Shown here piece after piece: positions 55,827-64,000 of a stretch of DNA of 64,000 bases (position 1 is its first letter; each line of letters starts with the position of its first letter). The notes beneath the pieces are model-generated. The model ran no database searches and was not told the DNA's origin. It was given only the letters and a program-made list of their open reading frames with translations. The stretch spans positions 186,001 through 250,000 of the forward strand of contig SWDT01000061.1 of the NCBI GenBank assembly GCA_009193035.1. The letters are read 5' to 3'. The position numbers were made by a program, and so were the translations under genes. Origin of the DNA: Halicephalobus mephisto. Its lineage: Eukaryota; Nematoda; Chromadorea; Rhabditida; Panagrolaimidae.

Positions 55827-58629
55827 ATGGACGACATTCCGATGGCAGACGCTTCAGACAACGAGACCCCGGGAGGATTCACGATTAGAAACGTCCTCAC
55901 GACTCCCATGAGTTTAGATCCGAGATTCCAGACGGATTCTAGTGACGAATCCTCGGCTTCTGGATCCAGTTCCTTCGCGAGTTGCCCTTGCTCCAGCGAG
56001 CCCGAGCCCGAAATCCTCTCCGCGAAGTTCTTCAACAACGGATTTCTCGAGAGTTACTATCCCAATGTTGATTTTAGCGTAAGTTGCGTCATTTATTTGC
56101 TTGATTTGGACTGATTGTATTAATTTTCATATATGAATTTTCCAGACAGACTCTCTTCCGACTCATTGGTCGGTCGTGGACAGACATGCCAACTTGTTTA
56201 TTTCTCCAGACAGAAGAATTGCGAAATATTTAGGTCGAGGTGAGAACCCCAAAGATGCCAGTGCCGTCAGAGCGAATGCCCCGATTCCTAGGGGTTGTGG
56301 AGTGTTCTATTTCGAAATCCACGTTATGAGCAAAGCGAAGCCTAGTCTTCTCGGGATCGGAATTTGCGACAAATCCGTCCCATTAAGCAGACTTCCTGGA
56401 TGGGATCCCAATAGTTACGGTTATCACGGTGATGACGGGCTGTTTTTCGCTCAATCAGGAAAAGGAACGGCCTACGGTCCGACGTTCGAAAAAGGCGACA
56501 TAATCGGTTGTGGATTGAATTTCGCAAATCGACGTTTATTTTTCACCAAAAACGGTCAGCATCTCGGATATCTGGATTGCGAAGTTCCCATAGAATACGA
56601 ATTTTATCCCGTTATCGGAATGCAAGCCATTGGAGAAGTCGCTTCTGCCAACTTCGGTCAGTCGGCTTTCGTTTTTGATCTTTTTGAAGAACAACAAGCC
56701 GCTCAAGAAATTGTGAAAAAAAGTTTTTTGAATTTGGAACTTCCTCCGGAAAAGGTCCTGTGGATGAATGGCGCTGTCAGGAATTGGCTTAACCACGTCG
56801 GATATGCAGAAACGGCGATTAATTTCTCGAAGAACATCAACGTCGAAATGCTCGGAACCAAGGAGTCGATGGAGAGACGGCATCGTTACGTCCAGGCGAT
56901 CAAGGAAGCCAGATTAGTCCTGGTGATCGAGGAAATGGAAAGGGAATTTTCAGATTTGTTCAAAAAAAACAAGGAACTTTGGCTTCTTTTGAGATTACAG
57001 AGATTCATCGACAGGAATTACTGGAGTCAGAAAGTCATCAACGGCGAGATCCCGAAACCCGTGCCTTTGGACGTCCCAGGAAGCTCCAGAATGACGACCA
57101 GATCCCAAAGAAAAAACTCCACTCCCAGAAGCGGAATAAAAAGAAAAAACAACAGCGACAGTAATCCACGAACATCAAGAGGTTCGAAAAATTCAGTTTC
57201 GTCCGAAAACGGCGAAGCCATGGACGTCACAAATGGACATTCTGAAAACGGCTGTGACACAACTACGATCGTGATGGAACGACAGGAATCCCTCGACAGT
57301 GCCAACGGGGATGCCGAAATGCGAGATATTTCTGAATCTTCAAGTCCCAGAAAAGCCCAATTATTCGATACACAACTTTATGATTTGTATGAATTTTACG
57401 AACCAACAATCTGCGATGCCAGACAAATAATGGACTTACTCAAGAAAATCGGTCCAATCAGTCCAGGAATGCACGATTTAGCCATGGTTTGTTTTCAATT
57501 TTTTAAATTTTAAATTTAAATTATTTAAAAAAAATTTGGTTTTTTTAGTTTTAAATTATTAAAAAATTTGGTTTTTTAGTCTTAAATTATTAAAAAATTT
57601 AGGTTTTTTAGTTTTAAATTATTAAAAAAATTTAGGTTTTTTAGTTTTAAATTATTTAAAAAAAATTTGGTTTTTTTAGTTTTAAATTTCCGAAAATTCT
57701 ACTTTTCAAAGAAATTAAAATTTTTAAAGAAATTTGAATTTTTTAATTTTATTTAAATTTTAAAAAGTTTGAATTTTTTAATTTTATTTAAATTATTAAA
57801 GAAATTTGAATTTTAAATAAAATTTAGAAAATTCAAATTCTTTAAAATTTTATTTTTATAATTTGGTTTTTGTTTTTAATTTTGTTAATTATGATTATTT
57901 CAGAGAATTTTGGACATGCTTTCATGTAACATGGACGTACTCAGGGAAGAACATGCGGATTTAATTTCTCAGGAACATAGAGACAAAGTAGCCGAAGCTT
58001 TCAATAGATGTCTCATCGGTAATTTTATTTCAATTTTCACTAAATTTCTGAAAAATTCCGAAATTTAAAAAAAGATTAAAATTTCAAAGAAATTTATTTT
58101 TAAAAAAAATTAAAATTTCTAATTTTATAGAAATTTATTTTTTTAAAAAGTTTTAATTTTGAAGAAACTTATTTTTTGAAAAAAATTAATATTTTAATTT
58201 TATAGAAATTTATTTTTTTGAAAAAGTTAATTTTGGAGAAAATTAATATTTTAATTTTATAGAAATTTATTTTTTGAAAAAGTTAATTTTGGAGAAAATT
58301 AATATTTTAATTTTGAAAAAATTTATTTTTCGAAGAAAATTAATATTTTAATTTTATAGAAATTTATTTTTTTGAAAAAGTTAATTTTGGAGAAAATTTA
58401 TAAAATTTCAAATTTTTTAAATGTGAATATTGTAGAATACGATGGATTGCCTTCCTCGAGGACCCCGATAACTGAAATAATGTCGACAATTCAGCAAATG
58501 TCTCCAGAACTTTCGCGGTACTCCGTCGGGGGTACGGGATACTCAAACATAAACAAAGTTATATTCGGAGAAGAATCAGGACTGTCGTCTCCGTCAATTG
58601 AAGATTCAGAAGGCGAAAATGAATTTTAA
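55827..58629 (+). CDS. RanBP9/RanBP10-like SPRY-LisH-CTLH protein
   Basis: 633 residues; exons 55827-56078, 56146-57486, 57904-58018 and 58436-58629, phases consistent. In animals RanBP9/10 (RanBPM) are substrate-side subunits of the CTLH/GID E3 ubiquitin ligase and scaffold receptors. The SPRY domain (about 138-255) has GVFYFEIHV, GIGICDKS, LPGWDPNSYGYHGDDG, YGPTFEKGDIIGCGLN and FFTKNGQHLGYLD. LisH follows (about 280-312: WMNGAVRNWLNHVGYAETAI), then CTLH (about 312-365: RHRYVQAIKEARLVLVIEEM). A Ser/Asn-rich disordered linker (about 385-480) separates these from a CRA-type helical C-terminus (TQLYDLYEFY..., HDLAMRILDMLSCNMDVL). Exon 1 is acidic and Ser-rich. The exon 2 donor is GTTTGT. The domain order is complete, so no truncation is seen. 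Confidence 0.92.
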
Positions 58630-58858
58630 CTTTTTAAAAAATTATTAATTTTGACAAATTTGTGCCTTTTTTGAATGTTCTTGCTGGTCAAAAATTTTTT
58701 GACTTTTTTGCTTTCATTTTTTTTTTTTTTGCAGTTATCTTGAAAAAAATTTTTTTTCGCTAGATGAAAGTAATTTTTGAAGAGGAAAAATTGGATTAAA
58801 AGAACAAACAAAATCCACTTTTTGTGATTTTAATTTTTTTCGAGATTTTAAAAAATCG

Positions 58859-60429
58859 ATGAGAATTAAAGTTTTGGCTTTGATATATGTATATGCTACT
58901 GCTACAGTAGCACCTAAAAAAAAATTAATTAAAAAATGTAAAAATAAAAATTTAAGAACTATTTTAACAAAAAATGAATATAAAGAATTTATTTCTATTT
59001 CTGAAAATGGAATAATAGATGATTCAGATGGAGCTATTATTTCATGGAGTATGAAATTAGGAAACAACACAAGAGTAAGTTTACTGTAATAGTATTATTA
59101 TGATTTTCTTTTTAATTTTCTTCGTTATTTTCATCTTTATTATTTTTTTTTATCTTTTTCATCTTTATTATTATTTTCTTCGTTATTTTCATCTTTATTA
59201 TTATTTTTTCTTAATTTTCTTTGTTTTCATCTTTATTATTATTTTTTTCTTTTTCATCTTTATTATTATTTTTTTCTTAATTTTTTTTCGTTATTTTCAT
59301 CTTTATAATTATCATTATTATTTTCTTTTTTTCCTTTTCCTTTTCTTCATTTTCTTCGTTTTCATCTTCATTATCATTATCATTATTATTTTTTCTTTTT
59401 CTTCATCTTCTTAGGGAGCTTGCCTAAGATATGTCAGGCTTACAGGGGGAGGGGGTCCCGGAAAAACGCCATGTAAGCCTTATATATTTTAGACAAGCTC
59501 CCTGATAGGTTATTTTAGCTTTTTTTAATTTAGGCAAGCTATCTTATAAGTAATTTTTGTTCAATTTCGATTCTAAAACTGGAATATGAATGCTTAAGAT
59601 AAAAACGCCACATAACACGTGAGAGCCTTTGATCACGGTTTTCACAATACTTGATTCTAACTGTTGGGATGGAAACTAGACTAGAGACGACCCGAAGAGA
59701 TAGCCTGAACATCAAAGGATCTGGGATACTGTAGGGCTTGAGTGAGATCCTCGGTTGTATTGTATGGTGTGGGATATGTAATAATTGTATCTGTGCCCTT
59801 ACTGTTGAGTGAAAATTAGTGTTGCAGTAGAAATTATACTAGGAAGAGAGGACCTGAAGAGATAACTTGAATATCAGGGACTGCGGAATACTGTAGGGTT
59901 TGAGTGAGATCCTCGGTTGTATTGTGTTGAAACTTGTCTTGTAGATATTGTGACAAGAAACTACATTAAAAAAAAGAACATCCAAACAGATAACTTAAAT
60001 ATCAGGGACTGCGGAATACTGTAGGGCTTGACTGAGATCCTCGGTTGTCTTTTGTGGATGTAATATATAATTCTCGTCTGTGTATTATTGTTTTAAATAA
60101 ACATTAATATTTTTCTTGTTTCTATTTTAACATTTTGTTTAAAACGAATTTTTTTGAATTAAAATTTTCAGAAAAATTTCATCAGATCCATCAAAGAAGA
60201 CTACAGAGGCACCCCGAAGACCCGACATAAGGCCAGGATTTCGGCCGCCGAAGCTTCTCCAAAAGTCCAAAACGCCTTCAGAAGATACAACAGAATGCTC
60301 CAAAGTGATCTCTCGATGGTCGAAATCCTGGATATGGTGAATAAAATGGACAAAACTTACTGGACTATAGAAGAAAAAAATAATTTCGAAGATCTCATCG
60401 ATACCCAAATGGATTTTTCTATTTATTAA
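58859..60429 (+). CDS. Small secreted helical protein (157 aa), unknown
   Basis: Exons 58859-59074 and 60172-60429 (AGA/GTAAGT donor, AAATTTTCAG acceptor, phase 0). The N-terminus MRIKVLALIYVYATATVA is a signal peptide; the mature protein is basic at first (PKKKLIKKCKNKN) and then helical, with RISAAEASPKVQNAFRRY, NRMLQSDLSMVEILDMVN and KMDKTYWTIEEKNNFEDL. The helical C-terminal half loosely recalls SXP/RAL-2 (DUF148) secreted nematode proteins, but I cannot confirm that. It starts 230 bp after the RanBP9-like stop codon, with a T-rich tract and TTTTTTTTTGCAG (about 58723-58735) between, so the two may form an operon with trans-splicing. Its 1.1 kb intron carries a hairpin element and a family B repeat. 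Confidence 0.75.
59100..59410 (+). repeat. Pyrimidine-rich TTTCATCTTTATTATTATTT repeat
   Basis: About ten units of TTTTCATCTTTATTATTATT with TTTTCTTCGTTA or TTTTCTTAATTTTC spacers, in the intron of the 58.9-60.4 kb gene. Confidence 0.85.
59413..59503. mobile_element. MITE-like hairpin element, 91 bp
   Basis: Ends are near-perfect inverted repeats: AGGGAGCTTGCCTAAGATAT on the left, matching the reverse complement of the right end (AGGGAGCTTGTCTAAAATAT). A second inner pair, AGGCTTACA (59436-59444) and TGTAAGCCT (59472-59480), continues the stem, leaving a G-rich loop (GGGGGAGGGGGTCCC). No clear target duplication is visible. Confidence 0.6.
59655..60130 (+). repeat. Dispersed repeat family B, copy 2
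   Basis: Same subunit order, length and ends as 2716-3185, with scattered differences (for example GATAACTTGAATATCA in the second subunit). It lies in the intron of the 58.9 kb gene, ending about 40 bp before the acceptor. Confidence 0.85.
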
Positions 60430-61071
60430 AATTTTTCAGAATTTAATACAAATTCAAAATTATCTAAAATTCAAGATTTTAGAAATTTATAAAAAATTCA
60501 AAAAAAAAATTAAAATTTCGAAATTTTTTTTAAAAATTTAAAAATTTATTTTTTTTATTTTTCAGATTTTTTAGAAAATTTCAAAATTATGATATTTTTA
60601 AATTTTTAGTCCTGAATTTCAGATAATTTTAAATTTCCATGAAATTCTGAAATTTCTACGATAATCTGGAAAAATTCAAAAAGCTTTCTTGAATTTTGTA
60701 AAATTCAAAATTTTCGAAATTTAAAATTTTTAAATTTCCTATTTTTAAAAATTCTATTTTTAAAATTTTTCTTAATTTTGTTAAAATTCTACTTTTTTAA
60801 GTTTTTAATTTTTTAAATTTTTTTTTTAATTTTTTTTTTAATTTTTTAAAAATTTTTTTTAATTTTTTTAAAAATTTTTTTTTAAATTTTTTTAAATTGG
60901 ATGATTCAATCGATCTCTTTTTGATTTTTTTCATTATGTATGTAAATCCATGACGTATCAACTTCAATTTCAATTTTTATTTTTTTGTATTTTATTTTTG
61001 AACAACTTACGCAAAATTTTCGATTTTTTTAAATTCGAACGAAATTTTAAAATTCAAAATTATTTTCGTCG
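60430..61071. other. A/T-rich intergenic DNA
   Basis: 3' UTR and low-complexity sequence. It presumably also holds the promoter of the next gene, but no motif could be singled out. Confidence 0.5.
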
Positions 61072-63223
61072 ATGAATTCATCGATTTTGTTTTTATTTCT
61101 AATGTGTCTTATTTCTTCATGCTGTTGTTTACCTCAAGAATCCAATATCGACACGACAAAAAATTCCGGAAAATCTTGTCAATGTGAGTTTTTTAAAATA
61201 AATAAAATAGAATACTGTAAAAAATTTTAAAATTCAAATAGAAAATTCTGGAATTTTCGAAAAAATTCATAAATTTTTTTGGAGAAGATTCTGAAATTCA
61301 AATTTGAGATTCTGAAGCTTTCAGAAAAGTTATTGAAGATTCTGAAATCTTCTAAAATTTCATACCAACTCCTGTATAAGATTTTAGGATTTAAATAAAT
61401 CTTCTAAAATTTCATAAAAATTTCCGAAGAAGATTCTGAAATTTTCGAAAATGTTTTTGAAAATTTTGGGATTCAAATAAAAATTCTGAAATTTCATAAA
61501 AATTTTCGGAAATGTTTTTGAAAATTTTGGGATTCAAATAACACTTTTGAAATCTTCTGACATTTCATAAACATTTTCGAAGAAGATTCTGAAATTTTCG
61601 GAAATGTTTTTGAAGATTTTGGGATTCAAATAAAAATTCTGAAATTTTATAGAAGCTTCTAGAAATTTTCAGAATCATGTGAAAGTGTTTAGAATATTCT
61701 AAAATTGTGTAATAATTTTCAAAATTCTCTAAATTCAAAAATCACCGATGATCTGGAAGTTTTCACAATTTTGTAGAATATTTTAAACTTCAAAAATTTT
61801 CTCAAATTTCTAAAAAAATTAAAACAAACATCTAGAATCGAAAATTCGTGTCGGAACCATTTTTGTGGAAAAAAAATAATTTTTAATTTTTGTAAAAAAT
61901 AATTTTTAATTTTTGTAAAAAATAATTTTTAATTTTTGTAAAAAATAATTTTTAATTTTTTTAAATTACAGTAGGGTCGTGTGAAAAGTGGAATATTATT
62001 GTTCTTCCAATTTTGAAAATCGACGAAAATGAATCCAACAGAGTCCTCAAGGATCTCGTGGAGACCGTAATCGGAAATTGTAAATGGTACTTTGATTACA
62101 TTTATGTTCAATTTTTGACTAAAAATTTGAATTTAATCAAAGTCACCGATCCCGTTAATTTTAATGATTTAAATACTTCTGTAAGTTTTTTAAAAAATCA
62201 ATATATAAATTTTTTTGCAATTTTTGAATTCCCGCGCAGGAGCGAGTGGAAGTTAAAAAATGGAAAATTTGGCAAAAGTATTGTTGAAAACTGACTCGCT
62301 TTGTCTTCACTCGCGTTTTTTATTTTTAGGATAATTCTATTTTTAGAATATCCTCGAAAATTTATTAAAAACAATTTCGTAAAAAATTTCGAAATTTTCA
62401 TAAAAATCTGTTTTTTTTTGCAATTTTTGAATTCGCGCGCAAGAGCGAGTGGAAGTTAAAAAATGGAAAATTTGGCAAAAGTATTGTTGAAAACTGACTC
62501 GCTTTGTCTTCACTCGCGTTTTTTCCCTACTTTTTTTTATTAAATTTTTCGAAAATTTACGTTGAAATAATTTCAAAAAAATTTAATTTTCACAATATGA
62601 AGAATTTTAGTTCGATGAATTCATCTATGATACAGATGAACAAGAAAAAAGTTTCGAAAAAATGACTATCAACGCTATTAGGAACATGCCAGAAAATCCT
62701 CCAGATTTCGGAAGATACATCTTTATTGTTACCAATCTCGAGAGGATCTACACAGGAGTAAACATCAGCCAAGATGTCCTAACACGAATCGACGACGCTC
62801 TAACAGAAAAAGGAATCCATTTGAGAATAATCAGAATCCAATTCGACGGAAAACGAGCCACCCATATCGACGCTTCTCATTTCGTTAATGTTCGTAAAAA
62901 TTTCAAACTAATTTAAATTTAAATTCTAGATCCATAGAATCAGAAACATAACTTCAAACATCATCAGAGTTACCGTAATCGAAACAAATTCAATGATCCA
63001 ACTAGTGCGGCCCTGTCCCTCGTTGACGCCCCAGGAGCAGATCGAGCACTACCGACAATCCAGACGTTTCTTGACCAAGTACCTGATCCGGGCCAATTAC
63101 TTCGAGGGCATCATCGGGGCCTTGTTTTTAGTTTTCGGGATAATACTTGCGATGGGATCTTTTACTTTCCACATTTACGAAAAAACTTGCGAAAAAACAC
63201 CAAATAAAATTTCGATTGTTTGA
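61072..63223 (+). CDS. Single-pass membrane protein, VWA-like ectodomain possible
   Basis: 297 residues; exons 61072-61183, 61972-62180, 62611-62889 and 62930-63223. The signal peptide is MNSSILFLFLMCLISSCCC. The ectodomain alternates hydrophobic strands and helices (WNIIVLPILKID, VLKDLVETVIG, FGRYIFIVTNLE, KGIHLRIIRIQFDG), which suggests a Rossmann/VWA-type fold, but the MIDAS DxSxS motif is absent; this is inference. A transmembrane helix (YFEGIIGALFLVFGIILAMG) near residues 262-281 is followed by a short tail. The exon 3 donor is nonstandard (GTTCGT at 62890, or GTTAAT at 62884); the better GTAAAA downstream would break the frame. It ends 42 bp from the convergent SMNDC1 gene. Confidence 0.75.
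62211..62524. repeat. Direct duplication of a 112 bp block in intron 2
   Basis: Blocks at about 62211-62321 and 62412-62524 are almost identical: GCAATTTTTGAATTC, CGCGC, GAGCGAGTGGAAGTTAAAAA, TTTGGCAAAAGTATTGTTGA, CTGACTCGCTTTGTC, CTTCACTCGCG. Within each block GCGAGTGGAAG and CTTCACTCGC form an imperfect inverted repeat. It resembles a small foldback element that was duplicated. Confidence 0.85.
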
Positions 63224-63265
63224 GGTCTCAAAGTAGTCAAAACCCAGGAGTGTCGTTCACAAAAA

Positions 63266-63797
63266 TCAAAAAAGAGAATCCATGTTTCCTCGATTTGTGA
63301 ATCCAAAAGCCCCTCCGGCTCTGGACGATACAGTTGCCGAATTCGACTTTAAGCCGCTTTTGGGACCGTCGGCAGAGGAACCCGTCACTGGAACCCTCTT
63401 CATGCCTTTGAAGTTCTTGTTCATCGCCTTCTGGTTGAAGTTTTTCCATGATTTTTTTTCTTTTTCTTGTTCTTCTTCTATCTGTTTTCGTCTTTGTTCT
63501 TTCTTCTGAGCCCGGACCTTGCGACGTTCCTTTTCCTGACGCCAATCTTTCTTACCTTCGCTTTTGCTGGACGAATTGCTTTCGAAAACGTAATTCTTGT
63601 GTTCCACAACTGGAGCAGCACTGAGATCAGACAATTTAACGACATCCTTGGATCCGTTGCCTGGAAAAGGACAAAGATAAAAAATTCAACTTATGGAACT
63701 CACTGAAGGTAATGGCAGCTTTGTCCTGGCTGATTCCGTCGATAGTAGCTACTTGTTTGTTTCCGTTTTTGTTTCTCGCCATGCATCGATCTCCGAC
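63266..63797 (-). CDS. SMNDC1: SMNDC1/SPF30 splicing factor, 3' part (Tudor domain)
   Basis: Tudor-domain protein needed for tri-snRNP entry into the spliceosome; binds symmetric dimethylarginine of Sm proteins. The last two exons are visible (63704-63797 and 63266-63660; GTGAGT donor, TTTTCCAG acceptor, phase 1), giving 162 residues. The first encodes most of the Tudor domain (VGDRCMARNKNGNKQVATID, GISQDKAAITFS), the second completes it and continues into a Lys/Glu-rich coiled region (KKDWRQEKERRKVRAQKKEQ) and the family's conserved WKNFNQKAMNKNFKG, then a Ser/Gly tail ending NMDSLF. Human SMNDC1 has the same order (VGDKCMAVW..., WQQFNNKAYSKNKKG). The upstream exon(s) could not be located in 63801-64000 and probably lie beyond the window. 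Confidence 0.88.
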
Positions 63798-64000
63798 CTG
63801 GAATAATAGTGTTTCGAAGTAAATTACGGTTAAAAAATCAAAAAAGAACTATTTTAATCCAAGTTATCTCGATATCAATTTTGAAAAGTTTTTAAAAACT
63901 AAAATGGTCTGAAATTATGATTTCACGCGACGACGATTTCCTAATCATTATCCTGAAGCTAGGTTTCGTCCAAATATATCAAGAAACTTCTGAAATAGAA
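63798..64000 (-). other. SMNDC1 intron and possible upstream exon, unresolved
   Basis: The CACTATTATTCCAG acceptor belongs to the Tudor exon. A more balanced patch (about 63920-63990) may contain the preceding exon, but none of its frames resembles the SMNDC1 N-terminus. Confidence 0.4.

Noticed and set aside
62884..62930. GTAAAA donor at 62893 for membrane-protein exon 3
   Set aside because: It would create an immediate stop after splicing to 62930; only GTTCGT or GTTAAT keep the frame.

Overview
The window is eukaryotic and almost certainly from a free-living nematode of the Rhabditina type. Supporting signs are very AT-rich noncoding DNA, TTTCAG 3' splice sites with GTAAGT-type donors, short introns (about 50 nt) next to long repeat-filled ones, a FMRFamide-like gene encoding KWMRFG peptides (the nematode flp-22 pattern), a two-domain secreted C-type lectin, TGATAA plus TATA promoters, and abundant TACTGTA words. 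I cannot name the species. All gene models were made by hand from splice signals and reading-frame continuity.

Left part (1-29.7 kb): gene-poor and dominated by tandem arrays and low-complexity A/T sequence. It holds one tRNA-Ser(GCU) gene (9041-9122), a flp-22-type neuropeptide gene (12033-12787, +), a tiny histidine-rich protein gene (13367-13525, -) whose 1 kb 5'UTR intron is built of 143 bp repeats, two dispersed repeat families with internal tandem structure, and several small GC-balanced islands that look like short or decayed exons.

Middle part (29.7-41.3 kb): one long + strand gene encoding a 964-residue PH-RA-RhoGAP protein of the ARHGAP20 type. Its first intron carries about five tandem tRNA-like repeats, and the PH domain may contain an unannotated 75 nt cassette exon. 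Next come a two-CTLD lectin (42551-43948), a possible two-exon mini-gene (44056-44281), and a minus-strand region (45.9-48.5 kb) with a short spliced gene, decayed copies of part of its coding exon, and a triplicated reading frame of about 50 codons that I cannot assign to any family.

Right part (50-64 kb): dense in ordinary genes. In order: a GPI-type acetylcholinesterase (50042-53093, full catalytic triad), a small secreted protein (53718-54849), a RanBP9/10-like SPRY-LisH-CTLH protein (55827-58629), a small secreted helical protein (58859-60429), a single-pass membrane protein (61072-63223), and, convergent to it, the 3' end of the splicing factor SMNDC1/SPF30 (63266-63797, -). Two secreted-protein genes (lectin and the 53.7 kb gene) share a TGATAA site followed by a TATA box just upstream, suggesting intestinal expression. 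I see no shared pathway; this looks like a normal chromosomal segment with heavy intergenic and intronic repeat growth.
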